From positions 7,491,001 to 7,555,000 of the forward strand of contig NZ_LT859959.1 in assembly GCF_900176205.1 (NCBI RefSeq): a stretch of 64,000 nucleotides of DNA. Reading direction: 5' to 3'. The position numbers and the translations under genes were made by a program. Positions 19,956 through 29,472 of the stretch are shown here, one piece after another (the first letter of the stretch is position 1; the number at the start of each line of letters is the position of its first letter). This stretch comes from Bradyrhizobium sp. ORS 285. GTDB taxonomy: Bacteria; Pseudomonadota; Alphaproteobacteria; Rhizobiales; Xanthobacteraceae. The notes beneath the pieces were generated by a model. That model saw only the letters and a program-made list of their open reading frames with translations, made no database searches and was not told the origin of the DNA.

Positions 19956-20567
19956 TTAAATGACCTCAGAGTAGGCGCGAAGGTGCGCGACAGTTTGGGG
20001 GAGTCCGCATCTTTCGAGGGCGAGCAAATACTGGATGGCGTCCCTGGGATTTCTCTTCAGCCTCAACCTGCATCGGCGCGCGGCATTCAGGACCGCTGCC
20101 TCGTTCAGTCCAAACTGGTGCACGAGGAATTCGTCGGGGTGCTGTGGTTCGATATGGTGGATTGCCAGCGTCTCTACGGGAAAGTCTTTGACGTTAAACG
20201 TCACGATGGCGTCTGCGCCGCAGTGAATGCCGGCCGCCAACACGTGTCGGTCGTCTTCGTCAGGTAGATCGAGGGCGTCAATGATAGATTCGTACCCGGT
20301 GACCAGACAATCGGGAACGGCGTTGTTCATCAAGTGTCTTGTTCTCTCGAGTTTCGCCAGGTCGAGATCTGGCCGCTTTGCAAGCAGGTTGGAGATCCAC
20401 TCATCGTGGATTCTGTCGCTCCATTTTGCGCGAAACAGTCCCATCGACGCGGTCTCCATCAAAAGATCCCGCAGTGGGGCTGGGTATAGAGTGCAAGCGT
20501 CGAGGATGACGGTGTAGCGAGAGTGGTTGCTAATAGCCCATGTCCTCTTGCTCGGCTTGAGCCGCAA
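19956..20567 (-). CDS. PIN-domain protein, putative toxin of a PIN/HTH module
   Basis: 203 residues with TTG 20567 as the most upstream start; the true start is uncertain because no ATG lies near the domain start. A PIN_3-like domain is indicated by VILDACTLYPAPLRDLLME (the first Asp of the acidic cluster is D23), IHDEWISNLLAKRPDLD, the central DLPDEDDRHVLAAGIHCGAD, and IVTFNVKDFP, which supply the conserved acidic residues of a metal-dependent RNase. The C-terminal half (about 145-203) is an extra alpha-helical region. It overlaps the HTH gene's 3' end by about 38 bases in the same direction, typical of a toxin-antitoxin pair. Confidence 0.82.
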   Translation of the reverse strand: MRLKPSKRTWAISNHSRYTVILDACTLYPAPLRDLLMETASMGLFRAKWSDRIHDEWISNLLAKRPDLDLAKLERTRHLMNNAVPDCLVTGYESIIDALDLPDEDDRHVLAAGIHCGADAIVTFNVKDFPVETLAIHHIEPQHPDEFLVHQFGLNEAAVLNAARRCRLRLKRNPRDAIQYLLALERCGLPQTVAHLRAYSEVI

Positions 20568-20976
20568 GCTCCTCCATGATCTCCCGGCGGCGCTTCTCGA
20601 ACGCTGCGCGATAATCGACGAGATCCTGGAATCGAACGCGTCGATGTGTTCCCACCTTGTGGTAGGGAATCCTTTTTTCCTCGAGCAAGCTGACGAGATG
20701 TGGCCTCGAGACGTTTAGATAGTCTGCCGCCTCCTGTGTCGTCAGCACCGCATGGATGGGAATGATCGTGACCGCATTGCCCTGAGCCATCTCTGTCAGA
20801 AGATGGGCGATGAGCCGTGTGGCCGCCTTCGGCAAGGTGAGTTCTTGGCCGTCGTCCAATCTGACCTTGAGCTCTGAAGGCTGCTTCGTTGCAATGGCTC
20901 TCGAAGCTTCCTGGGCAAGGGCGGTATCTTCCTTCGAAGGAAGCGTGATTGGTCTCTCTAGATCTCGTGCGCTCAT
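20530..20976 (-). CDS. Excisionase-type HTH protein, putative antitoxin of the PIN module
   Basis: 148 residues. N-terminal part MSARDLERPITLPSKEDTAL is followed by an AbrB/Phd-unlike region (about 40-70), then a MerR/excisionase-type HTH with LTTQEAADYLNVSRPHLVSLLEEKRIPYHKVGTHRRVR (about 78-115) and a helical, charged end. This layout pairs with PIN_3 toxins in many genomes. The ATG at 20976 is used because AGGGGA lies 7 bases upstream; a GTG start 7 codons earlier is less likely. Upstream there is a tandem 9-base repeat (21015-21032) and a 7+7 palindrome (21060-21074), likely the autoregulatory operator. Confidence 0.84.
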   Translation of the reverse strand: MSARDLERPITLPSKEDTALAQEASRAIATKQPSELKVRLDDGQELTLPKAATRLIAHLLTEMAQGNAVTIIPIHAVLTTQEAADYLNVSRPHLVSLLEEKRIPYHKVGTHRRVRFQDLVDYRAAFEKRRREIMEELAAQAEQEDMGY

Positions 20977-21014
20977 TTTCCATTCCCCTGGAAACACGAT
21001 AGGGATAGCCGAGC

Positions 21015-21032
21015 ATAATCGAAATAATCGAA
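21015..21032. promoter_or_regulatory. Tandem 9-bp repeat upstream of the PIN/HTH module
   Basis: ATAATCGAA is repeated twice head to tail without a gap (21015-21023 and 21024-21032), 39 bases ahead of the HTH gene's start (minus strand). It is the clearest candidate operator for the HTH protein. The stretch is much richer in A/T than the surrounding DNA. Confidence 0.6.
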
Positions 21033-21059
21033 ACGCGCGAAGACAGGCTTGGTTTCAAA

Positions 21060-21074
21060 TAGAATATTATTCTA
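21060..21074. promoter_or_regulatory. 7+7 palindrome upstream of the PIN/HTH module
   Basis: TAGAATA-T-TATTCTA is a perfect inverted repeat around one base, lying 84 bases ahead of the HTH gene's ATG on the minus strand, in an A/T-rich gap before the comM-like gene. It may be an operator half-site pair or part of the promoter. Confidence 0.45.
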
Positions 21075-21155
21075 GAAATTGGCCTGATATCGGTCGTATC
21101 AAGTAAATCAATCTAAACAGCTCGTCGGAAGGGAACGAAGCGCCGAGCGCTTTCG

Positions 21156-22694
21156 TCAGGCCGCGTGGCGATTGTCCTCGGCCAGCGCCCGATACGACAG
21201 CGCCTCCGCGAGATGCAGGCGGCCGATCGTCTCGGCATGATCGAGATCGGCGAGCGTGCGGGCGACGCGCAGCACGCGGTGATAGCCGCGGGCGGACAGC
21301 CGCATCGTCTCGGCGGCTTCGCGCAACAATTTTTGTCCGGGCGCATCGAGCTTGGCGATGTCGTCGAGCACGGCGGCGGGGGCTTCGGCGTTGGTCCGGA
21401 TGTGCGGCAAGCCGGCTTTGGCGTAGCGCTCGCGCTGCAGGTCGCGCGCGGCGGCGACGCGGGCCGCGACCTCGGCGGAGCCTTCCCGCGCGGGCGGCAG
21501 GATCAGGTCGGCCGCGGTGACGGCGGGCACCTCGATGCGCAGATCGATACGGTCCATCAGCGGGCCGGAGATGCGGGTCTGATAGTCGGAGGTGCAGCGG
21601 TCGATGCGGCCGCGCTTGCAGGCATAGCCGGGCTCGAAGGCGTTGCCGCAGCGGCACGGGTTCATCGCAGCCACCAGCATGAAACGGGCAGGGTAGGTGA
21701 CGCGGTGATTGGCGCGCGAGATCGAGACCTCGCCGTTCTCCAGTGGCTGACGCAGCGAATCCAGCACGCGCGGATCGAACTCCGGCAACTCGTCGAGAAA
21801 CAGCACGCCCTGATGCGCCAGCGAGATCTCGCCGGGCCGGGCGCGCAGGCCGCCGCCGGTCAGCGCGGCCATGCTCGCCGAATGATGCGGGCTGCGGAAA
21901 GGCCGCCGGTTGGTCAACGCGCCGCCCTCGATCTCGCCGGCGACCGAGGCGATCATCGAGACTTCCAATAGCTCGGCAGGCGACAGCGGCGGCAGGATCG
22001 ATGGCAGCCGCGCCGCCAGCATCGATTTGCCTGCGCCAGGAGATCCGATCATCAGGAGATGATGCCCGCCAGCGGCGGCGATCTCGAGCGCGCGCTTGCC
22101 GCTCTCCTGGCCCTTGATGTCGCGCAGGTCGAGCAGGCTCGCGGGCGCCTCCTGGATTTTCGGCTGCGGCCGCGACAGCACCTGCGTGCCCTTGAAGTGA
22201 TTGGCGATCTGGATCAGCGACGTCGCCGCGATGATCTGCAAATCGGGACTGGCCCAAGCCGCCTCGGCGCCGCAGGCTGCCGGGCAGATCAATCCCTCCT
22301 CACGCGCATTGGCGCCGATCGCCGCCGGCAGCACGCCCGCCACGGGCGCGATCGAGCCGTCGAGCCCGAGCTCGCCGAGCACGGTGAATCCGCTGAGCGC
22401 ATCCGGCGGAATCGCGCCGATGGCGGCCATCAGCCCGAGCGCGATTGGCAGATCATAATGACTGCCTTCCTTGGGCACGTCCGCCGGCGCCAGATTCACC
22501 GTGATGCGCCGCGCCGGCAGCGCCAGCCCTGAGGCGATCAGTGCCGAGCGCACCCGCTCGCGCGCCTCCGAGACCGCTTTGTCCGGCAGGCCGACGATCG
22601 CGAACGCCGGCAGTCCGGGCGCGACCTGGACCTGCACGTCGACCGCGCGGGCCTCGATCCCCTCGAAGGCAACGGTGGAAACGCGCTGGACCAT
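21156..22694 (-). CDS. ComM/YifB-family Mg-chelatase-like AAA+ ATPase
   Basis: 512 residues. N-terminal S5/LonC-like domain with MVQRVSTVAFEGIEARAVDVQV and AFAIVGLPDKAVSEARERV, then an AAA+ core with Walker A MIGSPGAGKSMLA (about 219-231), Walker B GVLFLDELPEF (about 297-307) and the C-terminal Mg_chelatase domain with ARFMLVAAMNPCRCG and ISGPLMDRIDLRIEVP. In Haemophilus and Vibrio, ComM extends branch migration in natural transformation and recombination; the alphaproteobacterial role is less tested. The ATG at 22694 is where the conserved region begins; a longer frame upstream (to 22778) has no family signal. Confidence 0.92.
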   Translation of the reverse strand: MVQRVSTVAFEGIEARAVDVQVQVAPGLPAFAIVGLPDKAVSEARERVRSALIASGLALPARRITVNLAPADVPKEGSHYDLPIALGLMAAIGAIPPDALSGFTVLGELGLDGSIAPVAGVLPAAIGANAREEGLICPAACGAEAAWASPDLQIIAATSLIQIANHFKGTQVLSRPQPKIQEAPASLLDLRDIKGQESGKRALEIAAAGGHHLLMIGSPGAGKSMLAARLPSILPPLSPAELLEVSMIASVAGEIEGGALTNRRPFRSPHHSASMAALTGGGLRARPGEISLAHQGVLFLDELPEFDPRVLDSLRQPLENGEVSISRANHRVTYPARFMLVAAMNPCRCGNAFEPGYACKRGRIDRCTSDYQTRISGPLMDRIDLRIEVPAVTAADLILPPAREGSAEVAARVAAARDLQRERYAKAGLPHIRTNAEAPAAVLDDIAKLDAPGQKLLREAAETMRLSARGYHRVLRVARTLADLDHAETIGRLHLAEALSYRALAEDNRHAA

Positions 22695-22920
22695 GGTGCC
22701 CCTCCCGGATGGGAGGCTAGCGGAAGCCCGGGCCGTTCGCAAGAACAATACAGGAACACCAAGGGGCGCCGGATGCACTCCGTTAACGACAGCCTGACGC
22801 CTCCGTAGTCCGCGGGACTGGGCTTAACGCCGCTTTAGTCCGGCCTTCGCATTCTTCCGCGAATTGATCACCGACGAGCGCTGCGTCACAGCCGGCGGCG
22901 CCGCCAACGAGAGATGTGCG

Positions 22921-23991
22921 ATGCCCCCAGCGCCTTCGGCAGCTCCCTCCGCCAAGACGCCTGCCGGCGAGGCGAGGACGGTGTCCGAGCTCGCGACCGA
23001 CATGCTGCGGCGGACGACGAGCCTGTTCCTGGCCGGTCCGCGACCGGCCTCTGACGAGCAGCTCGATCTCTATGACCAGATGTTCGCCCGCCTGATGCCG
23101 CAAGTCGCGACCGACGTGCTGGCTGAGCTGAGCAAGTCGCTCGCCGCCGTCGAGCGCGCGCCGTACGCCACGGTCCGCCTGCTGGCCGTCCATCCCGAGC
23201 TGCGCATTGCCGGGCCGATGCTGGCCAAGGCACAAGTTCTCACTGAGCGCGATCTCGCGGAGTTCATCCGGACCTCCAGCCCCGCGCATCTCGTTGCGAT
23301 CGCCAGCCGCCGCGGCGTCAATGACACGCTGACGACGCAGCTGATCGCGCGCGGCTTTCCGCCGGTGCGGATGGCGCTGGCGCAGAATCTCACCGCAAAA
23401 CTGTCCGAGGACGGCTATCGCAGCCTGTTCAAGATCGCCGAGCGCGACGAGGAGTTGGCCGAGAAGCTGGCGTTGCGCACCGATCTGCCGGCCAAGCTGT
23501 CGCGCGCCTTCGTCGCTGCCGCCAGCGAGGGCGCACGCACCCGTTTCATCAAGGCCGCGCCGCCGGCGACCCGCGCCACCCTGCAGGCCGCCCCGACCCG
23601 ATCGGCGGGCGCAGCGATGCGCGCGATGTGGGACTATGAGCAGGTCAAGGCCGAGGTCGCCGCGCTCAACCGCACCGGCAAGCTCGGCGACTCCGCGGTC
23701 AACCGCTTCTGCGTGACGGGCGATTTCCCGGCCGTGATCGCGGCGCTGGCGCTGCTCTGCGTGGTCTCGATCGATACGATCGAATCGCTCTTGCAGGAGG
23801 AGCGCCTCACCGATCTCCTGCTGGCCTGCAAGGCGGCGCGGCTGAGCTGGGCGACGACTGCCATGATCCTGCGCGCCCGCCCCGGCTGCGATGCGCTGCC
23901 GGCCGACGATGTCGAGGAGGCGCGCAAGCGCTTTGAGAAGCTGGTGCTGTCCGAGGCGCAGTGGAAGGTGCGCGGCCTCGAATCGCGCTGA
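22921..23991 (+). CDS. DUF2336 protein
   Basis: 356 residues, helical throughout. A Pro/Ala-rich N-terminal linker precedes VSELATDMLRRTTSLFLAG and a DUF2336-type helical repeat region: LYDQMFARLMPQVATDVLAELSKSLA, AEFIRTSSPAHLVAIASRRG, DTLTTQLIARGFPPVRMALAQN and later LAEKLALRTDLPAKLSRA. The family is common in alphaproteobacteria, often linked to motility or stress regulons, without a defined mechanism. The start at 22921 (ATG) is where the Pro-rich region opens; a TTG codon 57 bases upstream is not preferred. It is convergent with lolA. Confidence 0.83.
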   Translation: MPPAPSAAPSAKTPAGEARTVSELATDMLRRTTSLFLAGPRPASDEQLDLYDQMFARLMPQVATDVLAELSKSLAAVERAPYATVRLLAVHPELRIAGPMLAKAQVLTERDLAEFIRTSSPAHLVAIASRRGVNDTLTTQLIARGFPPVRMALAQNLTAKLSEDGYRSLFKIAERDEELAEKLALRTDLPAKLSRAFVAAASEGARTRFIKAAPPATRATLQAAPTRSAGAAMRAMWDYEQVKAEVAALNRTGKLGDSAVNRFCVTGDFPAVIAALALLCVVSIDTIESLLQEERLTDLLLACKAARLSWATTAMILRARPGCDALPADDVEEARKRFEKLVLSEAQWKVRGLESR

Positions 23992-24006
23992 GCGGGCGGC
24001 GCGGCC

Positions 24007-24840
24007 TCAGCCCGGCGGCGTGCTGTAATTGGTGAAGTCGATCTTGAACATCGCCGGATCGAGCTTCTTGGTGGTGTCGAGATTGTAGACGGCGATCGTG
24101 GTGTCGTAGCCCTGCGGGTCGGTCACAGTCCACTGCTTGAGCTGGCCATCCTTGGCGCCGAGCATCAGCATCAGCCGGCTGGTGCCGATCAGCGCCTGCT
24201 TCTCCTCGATCGTGATCGTCACATAGAGATCGTCCGCCGACACCGCGATCACATTGGTGTCCTTCAAGAGGTCGATGCGGTCGGACAGGAGATAGCGCAG
24301 CGGCGTCTGCGACAGCGGGTAGACGTCCTGTGTCGCGAGCTTGCGGTCGCGCACCACCAGCGACGAGCCGTCCGCGACAATGTCGATCGGCGTCGGCGGC
24401 TCGTATTCGAAGCGGACCTTGCCGGGCTTCTGGATGTAGAAATCGCCCTTGGTCTTGCTGCCGTCCGGACCGACCTGGACGAAGTTTCCGACCAGCGTCT
24501 GCAGCGACGACAGATAGGCGCTGACCTTCGCGGCCACGGCCTTCTGGTTGGCGTCGAACGAGGTGAAGATGCTCGCCGGCACGTTGCGCCGGGGATCGGG
24601 AATCACGGGATTGGGCGGCGTGGCCTGGGTGGTCGCGGGGCCGCCGCGCTGCTCGGAGGCGCCGAGGGGGCCGCTCTTCGCACCCGCCTTCGGCGCCGGC
24701 GTGCCCTGGGCGGCCGCGGGGCCGGCCGTGGCGCTCACGGCCATAGCGGTGAGGGCGCAGGCCGCCATCAGGGCGGACATGCGGCGGCCGCGCGGTGCCG
24801 CGGGAAGGAAAAAGAGGCTGTTCGACAAGGAGCTTTTCAA
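24007..24840 (-). CDS. lolA: Outer-membrane lipoprotein carrier protein LolA-like
   Basis: 277 residues if TTG 24840 is used (ATG 24780 is an alternative, 257 residues). LolA collects lipoproteins from LolCDE and carries them across the periplasm. A signal peptide (MSALMAACALTAMAVSATAG...AAAQG) is followed by a Pro-rich linker (about 46-90). The LolA fold includes KVSAYLSSLQTLVGNFVQV, GDFYIQKPGKVRFEYEPP, VVRDRKLATQDVYPLSQTPLRYLL and a C-terminal LKQWTVTDPQGYDTTIAVYN. The TTG start gives a basic n-region (RGRR) before the hydrophobic core, so it is plausible, but the start is not settled. It follows ftsK on the minus strand. Confidence 0.85.
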   Translation of the reverse strand: MKSSLSNSLFFLPAAPRGRRMSALMAACALTAMAVSATAGPAAAQGTPAPKAGAKSGPLGASEQRGGPATTQATPPNPVIPDPRRNVPASIFTSFDANQKAVAAKVSAYLSSLQTLVGNFVQVGPDGSKTKGDFYIQKPGKVRFEYEPPTPIDIVADGSSLVVRDRKLATQDVYPLSQTPLRYLLSDRIDLLKDTNVIAVSADDLYVTITIEEKQALIGTSRLMLMLGAKDGQLKQWTVTDPQGYDTTIAVYNLDTTKKLDPAMFKIDFTNYSTPPG

Positions 24841-24954
24841 AACGACGTCCTGATTTCTTACGCGTTTCTATCGTGGTTCGGTCGGTCAGCGTGATCGTAA
24901 TTGCGTGAAGTTACGACCCGGAAACGGCAGTTCTGGGACCAAAGCGGGCGGGGA

Positions 24955-27426
24955 TCAGAACCCGCCCTCTTCCTCGGGCACCAGGATCTCGCGCTTGCCG
25001 GCGTGGTTGGCCTGGCCGACGATGCCTTCCTGTTCCATCCGCTCCATCAGCGAAGCGGCCTTGTTATAGCCGATCTGCAGCCGGCGTTGAATGTAGCTGG
25101 TGGAGGCCTTGCGGTCGCGTTTGACCACGGCAACCGCCTGCGCGAACAGGTCGTCGCCGCCGCCGCCACCCATGCCGGTGGCGTCGAACACGGCGCCGTC
25201 CTCCTCGCTCGGCTCCTCGGCGGTGACAGCTTCGAGATATTCCGGCGAGCCCTGGGCCTTGAGATGGCGCACCACCTTCTCGACCTCCTCGTCGGAGCAG
25301 AACGGGCCGTGCACGCGGCTGATGCGGCCGCCGCCGGCCATGTAGAGCATGTCGCCCTGGCCGAGCAGCTGCTCGGCGCCCATCTCGCCGAGGATGGTGC
25401 GGCTGTCGATCTTCGAGGTCACCTGGAAGGAGATGCGGGTCGGGAAGTTGGCCTTGATGGTGCCGGTGATGACGTCGACCGACGGACGCTGCGTCGCCAG
25501 GATGACGTGCAGGCCGGCGGCGCGCGCCATCTGGGCGAGGCGCTGCACCGTGCCTTCGATGTCCTTGCCGGCGACCATCATCAGGTCGGCCATCTCGTCG
25601 ACGATGATGACGATGTAGGGCAGGGGATCGAGGTCGAGCTTCTCCTCCTCGTAGATCGCCTTGCCGGTCTCCTTGTCGAAGCCGGTGTGGACCGTGCGCG
25701 TCAGCTCCTCGCCCTTGGCGCGGGCTTCGGCCACGCGGGCGTTGTAGCCGTCGATGTTGCGCACGCCGAGCTTGGCCATCTTCTTGTAGCGCTCCTCCAT
25801 CTCGCGCACGGCCCATTTCAACGCGACCACGGCCTTCTTCGGGTCGGTCACGACGGGTGTGAGCAGATGGGGAATGCCGTCATAGACGGAGAGTTCGAGC
25901 ATCTTCGGGTCGACCATGATCAGCCGGCACTGGTCGGGCCGGAGGCGGTAGACCAGGCTCAGGATCATGGTGTTGATCGCGACCGACTTGCCCGAGCCGG
26001 TGGTACCGGCGATCAGCATGTGCGGGGTGCGGGCGAGATCGATGATGATGGACTCGCCACCGATGTTCTTGCCAAGGCACAGCGGCAGCTTGGCGACGCT
26101 CTCGGTCGCCTCCTTGGCGACCAGCAGCTCGCGCAGGTAAACCTTCTCGCGATGCACGTTCGGCAGCTCGATGCCGATCGCGTTGCGGCCGGGCACGACG
26201 GCGACGCGCGCCGACAGCGCGCTCATCGAGCGGGCGATGTCGTCGGCCAGACCAATGACGCGCGACGACTTGATGCCAGGTGCCGGCTCCAGCTCGTACA
26301 GCGTGACGACGGGGCCGGGATGCGCCTTCACGATCTCGCCGCGCACGCCGAAATCCTGCAGCACGCCTTCCAGCGCGCGCGAATTGGCCTCCAGCTCGCT
26401 CTTCGACAGCGGCTGGCGATCGGATGATTTCGGCGCCGCCAACATCGAGACCGACGGCAAATCGTATTTGTCGCTGGACTTCTTCGGCGGAGTCTTTGGC
26501 GCCGGCTTCTTGCGCGCCCTCGGTGCCGGTTCCTCCTCCTCTTCGTCCTCCTCGTCTCCGGCCTCTTCCTCCTCGCTTTCGTCCTCCTCCATCTCGGGCG
26601 CGAGCGTCGGCTTCTTCTGGCCGCGGGCGAGGCTCGGCTCCTGCCGGCCGGCGGCGGCCGTGCGCGGCTGCGGGCCGGAGGAGACCAGCGCGCGATAGGC
26701 CGTCGCGAGGAACCAGCCGATTTGCGCTTTCGCGCTCATGATGGCGTGGAAGATCCAGCCGAGCCGGATGGCCTTGCGGTCGTCGTCATCCTCGGGATCG
26801 GCGAGCGGCGTGTCGTCCTCTTCCTCGTCGAGCAGGCTCGGATCGGCTTCCTTCGCGCCCAGGCCGCCGGCGACCAGCAGGCAGCCGATCATCGCGACCA
26901 GCAGCAGGCTGCCGAGCACCATCCGATAGATCACGCCGGGCGGTCCGAACACCACGGCCGGCGCGCGCACCAGCGCATCGCCGACGACGCCGCCCAAGCC
27001 GGTCGGCAGCGGCCAGGCATGCGAGCGCGGCCAGCAGCTGGCGAAGCCCGCGGCGATGACGGCGGCGAGCACCCAGGCGCCGAAGCGCAGCGCCTCGCGG
27101 TCGAACGGCCGGTGCGTCATCATCCGCCAGCCGCGGATCGCGAGCGGCAGGATCGCCATGATCGAGCCGAGCCCGAGGATCTGCATCAAGAGGTCGGCGC
27201 TGATCGCGCCGGGATAGCCGAGAATGTTGCGGATCGCGCGCGAGGTGGCGTGGCTGAGGCTGGGGTCCTGCACCGACCAGGTCATCAGCGCCGCGGCGGC
27301 CACCCCGCACAGCGCGATCAGGCCGAGGCCCGCGAGCTCGCGCAGCCGCCGCACCAGCGCCTCGCGCAGCGAGGTCGGCAGGTGGTTGACCAGGGGAATG
27401 ACTCGTTCGATCGCCGGCATCCGCAT
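24955..27426 (-). CDS. ftsK: DNA translocase FtsK
   Basis: 823 residues. Divisome-associated DNA pump that clears the chromosome terminus from the septum and activates XerCD at dif. Four N-terminal membrane helices (within about 30-190) are followed by a charged linker containing an acidic run (about 275-300, many E/D) and then the motor: Walker [14 protein letters not shown] (about 469-481), [17 protein letters not shown], and [13 protein letters not shown]. The C-terminal gamma winged-helix (about 760-823) has [23 protein letters not shown] and [12 protein letters not shown]. Its stop is 114 bases before lolA and its start is 11 bases after the aminotransferase gene, indicating one transcription unit. 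Confidence 0.97.
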   Translation of the reverse strand: MRMPAIERVIPLVNHLPTSLREALVRRLRELAGLGLIALCGVAAAALMTWSVQDPSLSHATSRAIRNILGYPGAISADLLMQILGLGSIMAILPLAIRGWRMMTHRPFDREALRFGAWVLAAVIAAGFASCWPRSHAWPLPTGLGGVVGDALVRAPAVVFGPPGVIYRMVLGSLLLVAMIGCLLVAGGLGAKEADPSLLDEEEDDTPLADPEDDDDRKAIRLGWIFHAIMSAKAQIGWFLATAYRALVSSGPQPRTAAAGRQEPSLARGQKKPTLAPEMEEDESEEEEAGDEEDEEEEEPAPRARKKPAPKTPPKKSSDKYDLPSVSMLAAPKSSDRQPLSKSELEANSRALEGVLQDFGVRGEIVKAHPGPVVTLYELEPAPGIKSSRVIGLADDIARSMSALSARVAVVPGRNAIGIELPNVHREKVYLRELLVAKEATESVAKLPLCLGKNIGGESIIIDLARTPHMLIAGTTGSGKSVAINTMILSLVYRLRPDQCRLIMVDPKMLELSVYDGIPHLLTPVVTDPKKAVVALKWAVREMEERYKKMAKLGVRNIDGYNARVAEARAKGEELTRTVHTGFDKETGKAIYEEEKLDLDPLPYIVIIVDEMADLMMVAGKDIEGTVQRLAQMARAAGLHVILATQRPSVDVITGTIKANFPTRISFQVTSKIDSRTILGEMGAEQLLGQGDMLYMAGGGRISRVHGPFCSDEEVEKVVRHLKAQGSPEYLEAVTAEEPSEEDGAVFDATGMGGGGGDDLFAQAVAVVKRDRKASTSYIQRRLQIGYNKAASLMERMEQEGIVGQANHAGKREILVPEEEGGF

Positions 27427-27437
27427 CCGCCCCGCGA

Positions 27438-28652
27438 TTATCCGAGTGTCTCGACCAGCCGGTGCAGCGCCTCGCCCGTCGAGGCGGCATCGGCCACTAG
27501 CGCCAGCCTGATATAGCCGGCACCCGGATTGAAGCCGTCGGGCTGCGGCCGCGCGAGGTAGCTGCCGGGCACCACGCGCACGCCGGCGTCGCGATACAGC
27601 CGCAGCGCGACCTCCTCGTCGCTGCCGCGCTCAGTGACGTCGAGCCAGACGCAGAAGCCGCCCTCGGGTCGCGTGTAGCCGTAGCGGTTGCCGATGATCT
27701 GGTCGGCGAGATCGAACTTGGCGCGGTACAGCCGGCGGTTCTCCTCGACATGCGCCTCGTCGGCATAGGCCGCGACCGCGACGTGCTGCAGCGGCACCGG
27801 CACCTGGGGCGCGGCGACATTGCGCAGCTCATGGAAAGCCGCGAGAAACTTGCGGTCGCCGGCAGCAAAGCCGATCCGCATGCCCGGCACGTTGGAGCGC
27901 TTCGACAGCGACTGGAACGCAACGACGTTGCTGTAGTCGGGTCCGGCATGCTCCAGCATGCTGCCCGGCGCCTCACGGGTGTAGATCTCCGAATAGCATT
28001 CGTCGCTGAAGATCAGGAAGCCGTAGGCATTGGCGAGCCGGACCAGCTTGCGCATGTAGTCCACTGATGCCACCGAGCCCTGCGGATTCGCCGGCGTCGC
28101 GAGGTAGAACGCGACGGTGCGCGCCAAGGTGGCCTCGTCGATCGCATCGAGATCGGGCAGGAAGCCGTTGTCCCGCGTCGTCGGCAGATAGATGGAGTCG
28201 CAGCCCGCCGTGCGGGCGCCGACGCCATACACCGGATAGAACGGGTTCGGCATCAGGATCGCAGGCTTGCCGCGGCGCGGGCCGACGTGACGGAGCGCGG
28301 CGTGGGCGGCGAAGAACAGCCCCTCGCGGCTGCCGTTCAGCACCAGAATCTCGTGCTCGGCATCGATGGCGCGCGGCAACGCGAATCGGCGCGACAGCCA
28401 GGCACTCGCCGCCTTCCGGAACGGCTCGATGCCCTTGGCGGCGGGGTAGCGGCCGAAATCGGCGATGTGCTGCGCCAGCACCGGCCCGACGAAATCCGGC
28501 ACCGGATGCTGTGGCTCGCCGACGGCGAGCGTGATCATCGGCTTGCCCGGCTGGTAGGGGGCGAGCAGTTCGTTCAGCCGCGCAAACGGCGAGCGTTCGC
28601 TCTCCGAATGGCTGGCGCCAGCGGGCGCGGGGGATGAAGCGGTCATTGCCAT
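27438..28652 (-). CDS. Class I/II aminotransferase, DapC-like
   Basis: 404 residues from the ATG at 28652 (another ATG 6 bases downstream and a TTG at 28670 are also open). PLP-dependent fold-type I enzyme; the family context ([22 protein letters not shown] near the start) suggests N-succinyldiaminopimelate aminotransferase or a related amino-acid aminotransferase. The signature elements are [23 protein letters not shown] (Asn contacts PLP), [11 protein letters not shown] (Asp) and the PLP-Lys in [17 protein letters not shown]; the Arg binding the substrate carboxylate is near GYIRLALV. It precedes ftsK with an 11-base gap and probably shares its transcript. Confidence 0.88.
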   Translation of the reverse strand: MAMTASSPAPAGASHSESERSPFARLNELLAPYQPGKPMITLAVGEPQHPVPDFVGPVLAQHIADFGRYPAAKGIEPFRKAASAWLSRRFALPRAIDAEHEILVLNGSREGLFFAAHAALRHVGPRRGKPAILMPNPFYPVYGVGARTAGCDSIYLPTTRDNGFLPDLDAIDEATLARTVAFYLATPANPQGSVASVDYMRKLVRLANAYGFLIFSDECYSEIYTREAPGSMLEHAGPDYSNVVAFQSLSKRSNVPGMRIGFAAGDRKFLAAFHELRNVAAPQVPVPLQHVAVAAYADEAHVEENRRLYRAKFDLADQIIGNRYGYTRPEGGFCVWLDVTERGSDEEVALRLYRDAGVRVVPGSYLARPQPDGFNPGAGYIRLALVADAASTGEALHRLVETLG

Positions 28653-28729
28653 ACGTAAAACGCGCGCCAAACCAGTGGAAGCCGCCGATCGCCCATGAAC
28701 CGGTGCCTTTTGCGGTCACCATAGGTGGG

Positions 28730-29472
28730 GCGAGGTTAAGACGCGATTAACCATCGGCGCTGCCGCACGTTTTGATGGTTTTTCGCATGCCGATCCAGAG
28801 GCAATTTCGCAACAGCGGCCGACATTGTGGTGATTCGGGCGGGGGCGGGGGGAACCGCAGAACCGTAGGGTGGGCAAAGCGGCCGCAAGGCGGCAGCGTG
28901 CCCACCGTCGGGCCACGCCGTCGCGGTCAGATGGTGGGCACGGCGCCACCGCGAGCTCGCATGAGGAGAGAGCGGTGAAGCGCCTTTGCCCACCCTACGC
29001 ACCGTCAGCGAGGCATGAGAAACACAGGGCGGCCCGGTGCGCCGGAATAAGAATGGGAATCTACGCGCACCGGGCCTTGGCCGAACTACTTGGGGGCTTA
29101 GTTCGGATGAGGAGCATGTAGCACGGTCGTTTTTCCGGCGTATTGCCGGTGTTCGTTGATTTGTAGAATTTGATGTCGGAACACACCGATTGCGGCGGCG
29201 GCCGGCGCAATCCTTAACGGAGATGTCCGTCGCCACCGTGGCCTTTCGGCCTCAACGCTGATGCCAGCCTTATTAGTTGTCGGCGGCGTCTGGAAGCGAT
29301 CTCGGCGGCGATAGATTTCCAATCGGAAACATCCAGTCACGTAGCGCATCAATCGACATTTCACGAAACGAGATTGGCGCATCTCGACCATCTTTGGCGG
29401 GCATCACCGATTCCTGGGGCGTGCGGACATGCGTCGCGCGCCAGTGGATTCCGAACGATCGAAAGAGCGTCG
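28730..29472. other. Intergenic region upstream of bamA
   Basis: 743 bases between the aminotransferase start and bamA. It contains one long palindromic repeat (28865-28998) and otherwise no signal I can read: short frames over it on both strands (for example about 28740-29240) look like translated repeats. The bamA promoter must be within the last 400 bases. Confidence 0.6.
28865..28998. repeat. Long palindromic repeat (GTAGGGTGGGCAAAG type)
   Basis: GTAGGGTGGGCAAAGCGG at 28865-28882 pairs with CGCCTTTGCCCACCCTAC at 28981-28998. Inner arms GTGCCCACCGTCG and GATGGTGGGCAC make a second nested hairpin. The total length is about 134 bases, a typical Bradyrhizobium intergenic palindrome (from memory). 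It is between the aminotransferase gene and bamA. Confidence 0.85.

Noticed and set aside
28736..29236. 166-residue frame on the minus strand upstream of bamA
   Set aside because: It runs through the GTAGGGTGGGC palindrome; the translation has the look of repeat-derived sequence and no domain.
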